From Phytohabitans aurantiacus (lineage in GTDB: Bacteria > Actinomycetota > Actinomycetes > Mycobacteriales > Micromonosporaceae): a stretch of 64,000 nt of DNA. Made by a program: the position numbers and the translations under genes. This document shows positions 52,971-63,216 of the stretch, one piece after another; within the stretch, counting starts at the first letter, position 1, and each line of letters starts with the position of its first letter. Location of the stretch: assembly GCF_027923225.1 (NCBI RefSeq), contig NZ_BSDI01000030.1, forward strand, positions 125,112 to 189,111. The letters are read 5' to 3'. The notes below the pieces were generated by a model that was not told where the DNA came from, did no database searches, and saw nothing but the letters and a program-made list of their open reading frames with translations.

Positions 52971-55772
52971 TTAGGGGGTGGCGGCGTCCAGGCGGCCCTG
53001 GATGGTGTCGGCTTCCGGGTCGCGGCCCAGGGTGCGCAGGGTGTCAGCCAGGGCGTAGCCGGCGCGGTACCACAGGTTGGTGCCGTGCTCCACGGACTCG
53101 AAGACCTGGCGCAGCAACGGCTCCGCCGCAGGTTCGTCGAGCAACTCCGCCTGGGTGAGACGCGCGTCGGCGGCGTTGTCGGCGGCGCCGATCCGGTCGT
53201 ACCCCTCTGCCGCACGCCCAGCCAGCATCGCCGCTTCCGCACGCCGTCCCATGCGATCGGCGAGCGCGGACCGGTCGTAGTCGAGCCCCGCCGCGTGGAA
53301 CACGACCGCCGGCTCGGCGGACGGCAGCGGGATCAGGGCGGTCTCGACCGCGTCGAGCAGCCGGGCCGTGTCGTCGAGCTGGCTGGCGTACCGGGCTGAC
53401 CGGGCCGCTTTGCGAAGGGCGCGCACACTGTCCAATGGGGACTCGGCAGTCTGGTAGGCGGTGGCGGCCGCCTCGTAGGCCGGCACCGCCTCGCCGTCCC
53501 GGTCGGCGGCTTCGAGCACGTCGCCCTCGTCTTCGCGGAGCCGCGCCAACCCGTACGGGTCGCTCTCGCCAGCGGCGATGTTGGCACGAACCAGATCGAG
53601 TGCCGCGTCCAACTCGCCGATCTGGCGGTAGGCGCTGGCCAGTACCTGCCGGGCGCGGGGCAGCTCGGCGGCCACCTCGGAGCCGGGCAGCGCGGCCACG
53701 GCCTCTTCCGCGGTCTCGGCCGCCTCGTGGGCACGGCCACTGTTCAGGTACGCGATGGCGAGCTCGATGCGCGCGAGCGCCGGCGGCTCGACCGCGCCGT
53801 ACACGGTGAACTCCGCGACGGCCTCGACCAGATCGGGCACGGCCTCGGCGGCGCGCGGCCCGGCGGCGAGCAACCGTCCACGGTGGAATCGTGCCTCGGC
53901 GGCCATGGGCCCGCTGGTGAGCGCGGCCGCGTCGGCGTACGCGTCGACGGCGCCTTCGATGTCGTCACGGTGCAGCAGCAGGCCGCCGAGGCGGAACGCC
54001 GCGTATCCGCGCTGCATGTCGTCGGCCGCCTCGGTGGCCTGGACGGCGCGCAGCTCGGGCTCGGCCTCGTCGGCGCGGTCGAGTGCGAGCAGTACGGTGG
54101 CGCGCAGCAGCCGCATCTCGACACCGATCTCCGGAGTGCCGGAGAGCTCGACCAGCGGCTCGGCGCGGTTGAGCACGTCGAGCGCCTCAGCGGGCCGGCC
54201 GGCGGCCAGCTGCATGGCGGCCAGCGAGATGCCCCAGCCGGCACGGGTGGCCGGATCGCCTTCTGTGAAGAGCCTCCGCAGCGGCTCTTCACCGGTCGCG
54301 ACGCCCTCGTCGACCTCGCCGAGCTGGCACAGCAGCATGCCGATGCGGGCACGCGAACGGCGTACCCGGTAGTCGTCATCGAGGTCGGCGTGCGCGGCCA
54401 GCGACTCCCGCCAGGCGTCGAGCGCGGCCTGCGGGTCTTCGTCGACGATCTGGAGGCCGTGCGCGTCGAGGAGCCGGGCAGCCTGCGACGGCGTGCGCGC
54501 GGCGTCCGGTACCCGATCGGCGAACGCGGCCCAGGCGGCGCGGGCGCCCGCGGCGTCGCGGACCCGCCACCGCTCCTCGGCGTGGTCGAGTAGCGCGTCA
54601 CCGGTGAGGCCGGGATCGACGGGCGGCGTCTCCACGACGGCGGGCGCGGAAGGAGCGGGCGCCGCCGCCACCGAGCGGCGTTCGACGGCCCGGCGTGCGG
54701 TCTCGGACAGCGGCAGATATTCGACCCACGGCTCGGCGGCGATCGTGTTGGCTACGGTGTCGCTCTGCTGCTTGCTGCCGTTGCGGGCGTCGAAGCGTGC
54801 GGCGACCTCGGCGGCCAGGTCGGCCATCTCGGCGGCGAGCGCGGCGGCGGCCACCTCCGAACCACGGCGGCTGATCGACAGGTCAGGGTCGACGCGGCGC
54901 AGGGTCAGGGCGGCGGTGCTCGCGAACCGCATGACGGCGCGCGGCGACGGCGGGTTGTCGAGCCAGCCGAGGTGCCGCTCGACCAGCTCCAGCGCGCGCA
55001 CCTCGTTGCCGGTCAGCGCGCAGAACTGGATGTGGTCGGCCACCGACTCCAGCTCGCCCCGGTCGGCACGCAGCGTGCGGTACGCCCGGCGGTGCGCGTC
55101 GGCGGCTTCGGTCAACCGTCCGGTGTGGACGTACGCCGGTAGCAGGCTGGTGAGGATGTGCTGCGGCTGCTCGCGGCAGGTCATGCGGCCCTGGAGCACG
55201 GGCACCGCGACGCCGACCGCCTCCTCGTAGCGCTGGTGCCGGGACAGGTGCCGCACCTTGCCGGTGGGGTCGCAGCCGATGCAGTCGGAGAGCGCGTCGC
55301 GCGGTGCCGCCGACCACAGCCGGAACTGCTCGACCTCGGTGTCGGAGTCGCCCACGTGCGCGGCGATCATCTCCCGGTACCGGTGGACGGCGTGCATGGT
55401 GTGCCCGCCCGCTCGCCAGCGGCGTTCCATGTCGTCGAGGATCGCGTACGTGCGGTCGAGCGGGATCTCCGGGAAACCGGTGAGGTTGGAGATCATGTAC
55501 TTGAAGTACCAGAGCAGCGTGTGGGTGTGGCCGCCGAACCGCTTCGGGTCTTCGTCGTATGTGGACAGGCACCAGGAGAACGGCACGAACGACTTACCCG
55601 GCTCCGCGCCGTACTGGTAGGCGTTGACCAGCTCCATCCGGGTGGCGAAGGACAGGTCGAGGTCGTCGGCCGCGTCCGCGTACCGGACCGCCTCTTCGAC
55701 CACGGTCGTCTTCGCGGCGCCGTACGGCATGCCGTCGGCGCGTGACATCAGCTCGTGGACCTTGTCGGTCAT
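52971..55772 (-). CDS. Large tetratricopeptide-repeat protein
   Basis: A 933-aa soluble, Ala/Glu/Arg-rich helical protein with many TPR-like pairs (LERVAIAYLNSGRAHEAAETAEEAVAALPGSEVA, LASAYRQIGELDAALDLVRANIAAGE, and others). The N-terminal 300 residues are more conserved in character: SFATRMELVNAYQYGAEPGKSFVPFSWCLSTYDEDPKRF, LLWYFKYMISNLTGFPEIPLDR and DCIGCDPTGKVRHLSRHQRYEEAV. ATG 55772 has GGGAGG upstream. It is encoded 46 bp after the HSP90-family gene in the same direction, a pairing frequent in actinomycetes, suggesting a co-chaperone-like partner (inference). Confidence 0.85.
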   Translation of the reverse strand: MTDKVHELMSRADGMPYGAAKTTVVEEAVRYADAADDLDLSFATRMELVNAYQYGAEPGKSFVPFSWCLSTYDEDPKRFGGHTHTLLWYFKYMISNLTGFPEIPLDRTYAILDDMERRWRAGGHTMHAVHRYREMIAAHVGDSDTEVEQFRLWSAAPRDALSDCIGCDPTGKVRHLSRHQRYEEAVGVAVPVLQGRMTCREQPQHILTSLLPAYVHTGRLTEAADAHRRAYRTLRADRGELESVADHIQFCALTGNEVRALELVERHLGWLDNPPSPRAVMRFASTAALTLRRVDPDLSISRRGSEVAAAALAAEMADLAAEVAARFDARNGSKQQSDTVANTIAAEPWVEYLPLSETARRAVERRSVAAAPAPSAPAVVETPPVDPGLTGDALLDHAEERWRVRDAAGARAAWAAFADRVPDAARTPSQAARLLDAHGLQIVDEDPQAALDAWRESLAAHADLDDDYRVRRSRARIGMLLCQLGEVDEGVATGEEPLRRLFTEGDPATRAGWGISLAAMQLAAGRPAEALDVLNRAEPLVELSGTPEIGVEMRLLRATVLLALDRADEAEPELRAVQATEAADDMQRGYAAFRLGGLLLHRDDIEGAVDAYADAAALTSGPMAAEARFHRGRLLAAGPRAAEAVPDLVEAVAEFTVYGAVEPPALARIELAIAYLNSGRAHEAAETAEEAVAALPGSEVAAELPRARQVLASAYRQIGELDAALDLVRANIAAGESDPYGLARLREDEGDVLEAADRDGEAVPAYEAAATAYQTAESPLDSVRALRKAARSARYASQLDDTARLLDAVETALIPLPSAEPAVVFHAAGLDYDRSALADRMGRRAEAAMLAGRAAEGYDRIGAADNAADARLTQAELLDEPAAEPLLRQVFESVEHGTNLWYRAGYALADTLRTLGRDPEADTIQGRLDAATP

Positions 55773-55818
55773 GCGCCGCCTCCCGCGCGAGTGAAGCGAG
55801 GGCCAGTCGAACCGGTGC

Positions 55819-57585
55819 TCACGCCTTCTCCTCCGGTACGGCCTGGTCGATGAGGCCGAGGAACGAGCGGTTCAGCAGCGCGGCGTCGGCCGGCCGGATG
55901 GGGTGGTATCCGAGGAGCAGCGCCTGCCCATACAGGCCCTCGACGGCGAGCGTGATGAGCTGTGGATGGTCCAGTGTGGTCATCCGGCGCACGAGCGGGC
56001 TGCGGTGGTTGAGAACGAGCTGCGGTCGGGTGTCAGCGGGTTGGTCGAGTGCCCCCAGCACCTGCGACCATAGCGCGTCTGCGCGGTCCCGGGTGGCCCG
56101 CAGTTCGGCGGCGAACGCCGCGGAGCGGTCGACGAGATACATGGCGGGCAGTGACGGCGGGTCGAACGCGCGCACCGTGACCTCGCATCCGACCGGATCG
56201 AGTGCCTGCTGCGCGATGCTCAGAAAGCCGCGCAGAGCAAGCTCGTCGCCCGGGTCGAGAGTGTCGAACCGAGTGGCCAACTCGGTCGGGTCGAGCCGGG
56301 CCACCTCGATGTTCGGGTCGAGCCGGGGGAGCCGTTCGATGATTTCGCTGTCGTACGTGTAGCCGCCGTTGACGATGGCCAGGTCCTGCGCCGCGGCGAC
56401 GGCGGCGAGCTGGCGAAACTCCTCAGTGGACGCCACGTACCGGATCTCGCCGTACCGCTCGCGGTACTCGGCGAGCGTCATCCGCCCGACGTTGGTCTCG
56501 ACGGGCAGCCAGCGGTCGACGAGATGGAGGAGTTCGTCGTCGTGCAGCGCGAGCGCCTTGACGCCGAGATGGTGGATCGCCAGGAAGTCGGCGAGCCTGC
56601 GGGGCGCGGTGGTGCCGAGCCGCACCAACCAGCCGCGCAGCTGCGCGCCCAGCGCCTCCCGTGTGGACTCCAGCAGGTCGTCGTCGTACAGGGCTTCGCG
56701 GTTGGCGGTGGGCCGCAGCTGGCTGGTGTCGACGACGCACCGCACGAAGAACGCCCAGTCGGGCAGCAGTCCTTCGGCGTTCTCGGCGAGCAGCATGCGC
56801 TTGAGGTAGACGCGGTGGGTGACGCGTTCGGCCGGGTTGGCGGGGAACGGCAGCACGTACGCGACGCCGATGAGGCCCGCCTCCGGCGATTTCAGCTCCA
56901 CCACGTCGAACGGCGTGAAGCCGAGCATGTCCTGCGCGTACCCGACGAGCGCGGCGCGGCGGTCGGCACCCGTGCCGTCCCACGGGGCGCCGTCGGACGT
57001 GACGCGATCGCCGTCGACCCGCACCTCGTACGGCAGCAGCGCGCCGAAGAGCCGCGCGAGCTCGACGACGGTGGGCGCCTCGAACCACTGCTCGGCGCCG
57101 CGCCGTGCGGCCAGCGTGACGGTGGTGCCGGGTTCGGCACGCTCCGAAGTCGCCACCGCTACGCGGTAACGGCCGTCGGCGTACCCGATCCACTCGGTCG
57201 TGGGTCCACCGGCCGCGGGCCGCGTGACCACCTTGACCTCGTCGGCGACGAGGAACGCGGACAGCAACCCGATCCCGAACTGGCCAAGGAACTCACCGCG
57301 CGCGAACCCGATCTCGTCCCGTTTGGAGCTTCGGCCGATGGTGGCGAGCAGCTCGTGCACCTGTGGCTCGGTCAGGCCGACACCGGAATCGTGGACCACG
57401 AGCCGCCCGGGGCCGGTTTCGATGGAGATGGCTCCCGGCGCGTCCGGATCGACCGATCGGCGTGCGGTGATCGCATCGACGGCGTTCTGTAGCAGTTCGC
57501 GCACGTATACGCGTGGACTGCTATACAGATGGTGACTGAGCAGGTCGACGATGCCGCGAAGGTCGACCTGAAAGGTTCGGTCCAC
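55819..57585 (-). CDS. HSP90-family ATPase
   Basis: A 588-aa protein. The Bergerat fold is complete: SSPRVYVRELLQNAVDAITARR, VVHDSGVGLTEPQVHELLATIGRSSKRDE, FLGQFGIGLLSAFLVADEV. Middle-domain pieces VYLKRMLLAENAEGLLPDWAFFVRCVVDTSQLRPTANRE match HtpG, including the catalytic-loop Arg in LRPTANRE. The C-terminal dimer domain is reduced and divergent; HtpG of E. coli is 624 aa. Start is GTG 57585 with weak GGCGGG. It is first in a two-gene unit with the TPR protein and lies about 9 kb from the NB-ARC gene. Confidence 0.9.
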   Translation of the reverse strand: MDRTFQVDLRGIVDLLSHHLYSSPRVYVRELLQNAVDAITARRSVDPDAPGAISIETGPGRLVVHDSGVGLTEPQVHELLATIGRSSKRDEIGFARGEFLGQFGIGLLSAFLVADEVKVVTRPAAGGPTTEWIGYADGRYRVAVATSERAEPGTTVTLAARRGAEQWFEAPTVVELARLFGALLPYEVRVDGDRVTSDGAPWDGTGADRRAALVGYAQDMLGFTPFDVVELKSPEAGLIGVAYVLPFPANPAERVTHRVYLKRMLLAENAEGLLPDWAFFVRCVVDTSQLRPTANREALYDDDLLESTREALGAQLRGWLVRLGTTAPRRLADFLAIHHLGVKALALHDDELLHLVDRWLPVETNVGRMTLAEYRERYGEIRYVASTEEFRQLAAVAAAQDLAIVNGGYTYDSEIIERLPRLDPNIEVARLDPTELATRFDTLDPGDELALRGFLSIAQQALDPVGCEVTVRAFDPPSLPAMYLVDRSAAFAAELRATRDRADALWSQVLGALDQPADTRPQLVLNHRSPLVRRMTTLDHPQLITLAVEGLYGQALLLGYHPIRPADAALLNRSFLGLIDQAVPEEKA

Positions 57586-57703
57586 TGTCTGCCCGCCATT
57601 GGGATCTTCGATGAGCGGCCACTCTAGCGCGCGAACTTGAGGTCTCGCCTCCCGGTTCCCGTTGCGGTACGGTGTTGCCCTGCCTTCCTATGGGGGTTCG
57701 TAA

Positions 57704-60700
57704 ATGCCTATCCGTAACGCCTTGGCAATGTCCGTGGCTGGGCTGTCTCTCGCAGTAGGTTTCGTCGTCGCGCCCGCTGGACCAGCGGTTGCGCAGCGGG
57801 AGGCCGCAGCAGTCGAGGTGGCGCCCGTCGTCATACGTATCGATCCCTCATATCAGCAGCCGTCATTCGAGGGCTGGGGCACGAGTCTTGTCTGGTTCGC
57901 GAATATCACAGGCGGTTATCCGGACGAAATCAGGACGAAGCTGGTCGATATGCTTTTTGGCGAGGACGGCCTCCGGCTGAACATCGCCCGCTACAACGTC
58001 GGCGGCGGCAACGCTCCGGACGTCCGCAAGGACTACATGAAGGTCGGCGCCACGATGGAGGGTTTCTGGCGCGCGCCCGAAGGCACCACGCGTGCGGACA
58101 TGGACTGGTGGGATCCTGACAACCCCGATCACTGGAACTGGGACGCCGACGCCAACCAGCGCTGGTGGATCGACCAGATCAAGGACAAAGTGGACCGCTG
58201 GGAGTCGTTCAGCAACTCACCGCCGTGGTTCCAGACGGTCAACGGGTACGTGTCGGGCGGCTTCAACGCGAGCGACGACCAGATCCGCACGGACACCGTC
58301 GACGACTTCGCCACGTACCTCGTGCGCGTCACCGAGGAGATCGAGCAGCGGCACGGCATCCGGTTCGACACGATCGCGCCGCTGAACGAACCCAACACTC
58401 CATACTGGGGCACCCAACTCGGCGCCGACGGGCAACCCACCGGCGGGCGGCAGGAAGGCGCGCACGCCGGTCCGGCCCTCCAGCAACTCGTCGTCCAGGC
58501 GACGGCGCGTGCCCTCGAAGGCGCGCGGACCGGCGCGGTGGTGTCCGCTATGGACGAGACCAACCCGGGCACCTTCACCACCAACTGGAACGCCTACACC
58601 GCCGAAACCAAGGCGGTCGTCGACCAGATGAACGTGCACACGTACGGCACCGGGCAGCGCACCAGCGTTCGCGACCTCGCCAAGGGAGCCGGCAAGAAGC
58701 TCTGGATGAGCGAGGTGGAAGGCAGCTTCCTGACGGGCACCAGCTACACGAGCATGGAGCCGGGCCTCGGCATGGCCACCCGGATCGTCGACGACCTGCG
58801 CGAGCTGGAGCCGTCGGCATGGGTCTTCTGGCAGCCGATCGAAGACACCATCCCGCAGGCCGCCGGTGGCGGAAACTGGGGCAGCATCCACGTGCCGTTC
58901 AACTGCACCGCGCAGTCCACTCTGGAGACCTGCCCGATCCAGCCGAACACGAAGTTCCACACGATCCGCAACTTCACCCACTACATCCGGCCTGGTGACC
59001 GGGTGGTCAAGGTGGACAACAACTCCACGGTCGCCGCACTCAAGCCGAGCGGTTCGGCCGCCACTGTCGTGCACGTCAACAACGAGGCCGCACCTAAGGC
59101 GGTCACCCTCGACCTGTCGCTGTTCCGGCACGTCGGACCGTACGCGACCGTCACGCCGGTCGTCACCAGCGCCAGCGGCGCGCTCGTACAAGGCGCGCCG
59201 GTGCGCGTCGCCAACGGCGCCGCGACGCTCACCGTCCCCGGAAAATCGGTCACGACGTTTCTGGTCAAGGGCGTCCGCAACGTGGCCAAGGGCGCGGCGC
59301 TGGTCCAGGAGGGCCACGTGTACCGCCTGCGTGGTGTGCAGAGTGGACGGTCGCTCACGCCCACGGCGGACGGTGCGGGGCTTGTCATCCGCACCGACGA
59401 CCCGGCCAGCACCGCGCAGTTGTGGTCGGTGCGGAAGCTGACGGACGGCGTCACCAACAGGGAGCGGTACGAGCTGGTCAACGTCGCCACCGGGGCGCCG
59501 CTGACAGCGGGAGTCGGACCACAGTGGATGCTCTCGACCACCGGTGACGGCACGTACACGCTCGTCAACGCCGAGACCGGCCGGCTGATCGACGTCGGTG
59601 GCCAGGCAACGGCGGACGGCAGCCCGGTGTCCACGTACACGCCGACGTCCGGCTCCAACCAGCGCTGGACCCTCGTCGACGAGACCGCGCAGAGCATCTC
59701 GCCCGTGTCGGCGTACACGGTGCCCGGCCTGCGTCCCACGCTGCCCGACACCGTCACGCCGGTGTACCGCGACGGCGCTCGCGGCAGCCTGCCGGTCGTG
59801 TGGACGTACCCGCCGGACGGGCGGTGGCGTAACCCCGGCACGGTGAAGGTCAAGGGCGTGGCCACCGACGTGCTCGGGCGCGAGCTGAAGGCCGAGGCGA
59901 CCGTCGCCGTCGACACCTTCGGCACGACGGTGCCCGGGCGGGCCAAGACGTACGCCGGCGGGTTGCCCGACCTGCCGGCGACGGTGACCGGCGTCGGCGA
60001 TCACGGTGCCCGCGTCGAGCTGCCGGTGACGTGGACCGGCGGCGCCTCCTTCGATCAGGTTGGCGTCGTCACGGTCACCGGTGCCGCGCGGGTGGTCGAC
60101 GGCAGCACCCTGCCGGCGACCGCCCGCGTGCAGGTCACCCCGCCAGCGGAGCGCAACGCGGCACCCGACGACGGGGTGACCGTGGGCGCCACGTACACCG
60201 AGTCCGGGTATTCGACGGCTGGCCTGCGCAACGGCAACCGCACGGAGAAGGCGTGGTCGAACTGGAGGTCGGGCACCAAGAACCCGTCCGACACCATCAC
60301 GTACACCTTCCCCGCGCCTCGCGACGTGAGCCGCGTCGCCACGTGGTTCTACCGGGACGGCTCCAACGTCAGCTTCCCGTCGAGCCTCAAGGTGCAGGTG
60401 CTGGACGCGTCCGGCGCGTGGGTCGACGCCAGCGCGGACGTTCCGGTGGGCACCGAGGGCACGGTGGTGGCCGACGTGCCGATCCAGCCGGTCTCGACGA
60501 CGGGGGTCCGCGTCGTGATGACGATGCGGCCGGGCGGGTACACGACGATCAGCGAGATCGAGGTGTACGCCAAGGCGCCGGGAGTATCGAGTGACGCGGC
60601 CGCCGCGTCGATCGCGGTCGACGGCGTACCGGTCGCGGGCTTCGATCCCGACGTCACCGGGTACCGCGTGGTGACCTCGCAGCCCCGCAAGGCGGTCGTG

Positions 60701-60817
60701 ACGGCCACCTCGCGCGACCCGTACGCCACGGTGGCGGTCGACAAGGGAGTGGTGACGGTGACGTCCGAGGACGGCACCGCCACTCGCACCTACACGGTGG
60801 AGCTCGTCCGCCGTTAG
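57704..60817 (+). CDS. Secreted multidomain GH30 glycoside hydrolase (endo-beta-1,6-galactanase type)
   Basis: A 1037-aa exported enzyme. Signal peptide about 1-30. The GH30 barrel with beta-sandwich (about 43-525) starts QQPSFEGWGTSLVWFANITGGYP; acid/base Glu229 (APLNEPNTPYW) and nucleophile Glu337 (LWMSEVEGSF). Then a ricin-type lectin-like region (about 535-660: RLIDVGGQATADGSPVSTYTPTSGSNQRWTLV), two bacterial Ig-like Big_4 domains (about 670-820), a discoidin-like domain (about 825-960: AWSNWRSGTKNPSDTITYTF) and a C-terminal cadherin-like strand repeat. It degrades plant or fungal galactan side chains. ATG 57704 follows GGGGG. Confidence 0.92.
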   Translation: MPIRNALAMSVAGLSLAVGFVVAPAGPAVAQREAAAVEVAPVVIRIDPSYQQPSFEGWGTSLVWFANITGGYPDEIRTKLVDMLFGEDGLRLNIARYNVGGGNAPDVRKDYMKVGATMEGFWRAPEGTTRADMDWWDPDNPDHWNWDADANQRWWIDQIKDKVDRWESFSNSPPWFQTVNGYVSGGFNASDDQIRTDTVDDFATYLVRVTEEIEQRHGIRFDTIAPLNEPNTPYWGTQLGADGQPTGGRQEGAHAGPALQQLVVQATARALEGARTGAVVSAMDETNPGTFTTNWNAYTAETKAVVDQMNVHTYGTGQRTSVRDLAKGAGKKLWMSEVEGSFLTGTSYTSMEPGLGMATRIVDDLRELEPSAWVFWQPIEDTIPQAAGGGNWGSIHVPFNCTAQSTLETCPIQPNTKFHTIRNFTHYIRPGDRVVKVDNNSTVAALKPSGSAATVVHVNNEAAPKAVTLDLSLFRHVGPYATVTPVVTSASGALVQGAPVRVANGAATLTVPGKSVTTFLVKGVRNVAKGAALVQEGHVYRLRGVQSGRSLTPTADGAGLVIRTDDPASTAQLWSVRKLTDGVTNRERYELVNVATGAPLTAGVGPQWMLSTTGDGTYTLVNAETGRLIDVGGQATADGSPVSTYTPTSGSNQRWTLVDETAQSISPVSAYTVPGLRPTLPDTVTPVYRDGARGSLPVVWTYPPDGRWRNPGTVKVKGVATDVLGRELKAEATVAVDTFGTTVPGRAKTYAGGLPDLPATVTGVGDHGARVELPVTWTGGASFDQVGVVTVTGAARVVDGSTLPATARVQVTPPAERNAAPDDGVTVGATYTESGYSTAGLRNGNRTEKAWSNWRSGTKNPSDTITYTFPAPRDVSRVATWFYRDGSNVSFPSSLKVQVLDASGAWVDASADVPVGTEGTVVADVPIQPVSTTGVRVVMTMRPGGYTTISEIEVYAKAPGVSSDAAAASIAVDGVPVAGFDPDVTGYRVVTSQPRKAVVTATSRDPYATVAVDKGVVTVTSEDGTATRTYTVELVRR

Positions 60818-60818
60818 C

Positions 60819-60845
60819 CCGTACCACCCCACGGAACTGGTACGG
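60819..60845 (+). terminator. GH30 terminator hairpin
   Basis: CCGTACCA and TGGTACGG form an 8-bp stem around an 11-nt loop, starting 2 bp after the stop codon. Confidence 0.65.
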
Positions 60846-60929
60846 CCATACATTGAGCTGCATCTCTGTAAGGTGGTCCTACGATCCGCCGTCCCCTTGG
60901 CGCCTGTCAAGGGGTCCGCTCTCCTCGCC

Positions 60930-61004
60930 GATCAAGGGCGAATGCACGTGGTTTGATCGCTAACCGCGTGCATTCGCCCTTGATCCATGCGCTTGCCCTT
61001 GATC
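60930..61004 (+). repeat. 75-bp three-armed palindromic element, copy 6
   Basis: Orientation A. Stem arms GATCAAGGGCGAATGCACG and CGTGCATTCGCCCTTGATC are perfect complements of 19 bp; the third arm ends GCTTGCCCTTGATC. One base shorter than the other copies, in the loop. Located between codirectional genes, 31 bp before the acetyltransferase -10 box. Confidence 0.92.
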
Positions 61005-61035
61005 GGCGCGCTGCCGCGCCGTCTCCACGCTTCGC

Positions 61036-61041
61036 TATAAT
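61036..61041 (+). promoter_or_regulatory. Leaderless TATAAT -10 box of the acetyltransferase
   Basis: A perfect TATAAT lies 6 nt before GTG 61048 with no room for a Shine-Dalgarno, indicating a leaderless transcript. Confidence 0.7.
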
Positions 61042-61047
61042 GGCAGC

Positions 61048-61572
61048 GTGCTTCGCTATAGAGAAATCGGTGAGAACGATCTCGACGCGGTCGCGGCGAT
61101 CTTCGCGCACTACGTCACCACGGGGGTCGCGACCTTCGAGACGGTCCCGCCGACCGCCGACGATTGGCGCCGCAAGCTCGCCGGCATCACCGCCCGAGGC
61201 CTGCCGTTCCTCGTGGCCGCCGACGGCGCGGATGTGGTCGGATTCGCGTACGCGTCGCCTTGGCGGCCCAAGCCCGCGTACGACCACACCGTCGAGGACA
61301 CGATCTACCTGGCGCCTGAGCAGACCGGGCGTGGAATCGGCGCGGGCCTGCTCGGCGAACTGCTCGCCCGCTGCGCCGACGCGAAAATGCGGCAGGTCAT
61401 CGCGGTGATCGCCGACACCGGCAGCGACGCGTCAGCCGCGCTGCATCGCAAGTTCGGCTTCGCTCAGGTCGGGCGCCTCACCGGCGTCGGATACAAGCAT
61501 GATCGCTGGATCGACACCATCCTGATGCAACGCGCACTCGAACCCTCCACGAGGGAAGGCTTGCGACCATGA
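61048..61572 (+). CDS. GNAT N-acetyltransferase (phosphinothricin acetyltransferase-like)
   Basis: A 174-aa GNAT protein. YREIGENDLDAVAAIFAHYVTTGVATFETVPPTADDWRRKL is the PAT/bar-type opening with the TFE motif. The acetyl-CoA loop is YLAPEQTGRGIGAGLLGELL, and the end FGFAQVGRLTGVGYKHDRWIDTILMQRAL is also family-like. Such enzymes acetylate phosphinothricin, methionine sulfone or related amines; many are housekeeping. GTG 61048 is leaderless. It stands 140 bp before ahcY but the SAH riboswitch lies between, so it is probably not co-regulated. Confidence 0.9.
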   Translation: MLRYREIGENDLDAVAAIFAHYVTTGVATFETVPPTADDWRRKLAGITARGLPFLVAADGADVVGFAYASPWRPKPAYDHTVEDTIYLAPEQTGRGIGAGLLGELLARCADAKMRQVIAVIADTGSDASAALHRKFGFAQVGRLTGVGYKHDRWIDTILMQRALEPSTREGLRP

Positions 61573-61621
61573 GCGCGGGCGCGTTAGCGTTTTAGGCATC
61601 GCGCTGGATTTGCTGGCGCGG

Positions 61622-61676
61622 TCCCGGGTCGAGAGGCGCTGCGACGGGTTGAACCCGCCACGCTCGGCTTGCGGAT
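61622..61676 (+). promoter_or_regulatory. SAH riboswitch aptamer upstream of ahcY
   Basis: CGAGAGGCGCTGCGACGGG (61630-61648) and CCGCCACGCTCGGC reproduce the SAH riboswitch core (consensus GAGGAGCGCUGCRAC and CCAGGCUCGG). CGAG/CTCG closes the outer helix and CGGG/CCCG the inner one. The match has small variations (GAGAGG for GAGGAG; CACGCTCGG for CAGGCTCGG). The gene downstream is ahcY, the classic target, so SAH binding should raise ahcY expression. Confidence 0.82.
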
Positions 61677-61688
61677 TTTCGTAGTAAG

Positions 61689-61711
61689 GGCGCCTCCGTC
61701 TGGGAGGTGCC
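61689..61711 (+). promoter_or_regulatory. Shine-Dalgarno-sequestering hairpin (riboswitch expression platform)
   Basis: GGCGCCTCC and GGAGGTGCC pair with one G-U to bury the ahcY Shine-Dalgarno GGGAGG (61702-61707). This is a translational OFF state that SAH binding to the aptamer 12 bp upstream could open. Confidence 0.6.
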
Positions 61712-61715
61712 GCTG

Positions 61716-63158
<1,443 letters not shown>

Positions 63159-63216
63159 ACGGAGTAATGTCTCGGTGATCGACGGTTAAGCGGGGGCCGG
63201 TCGCAAGGAGGCTTCC

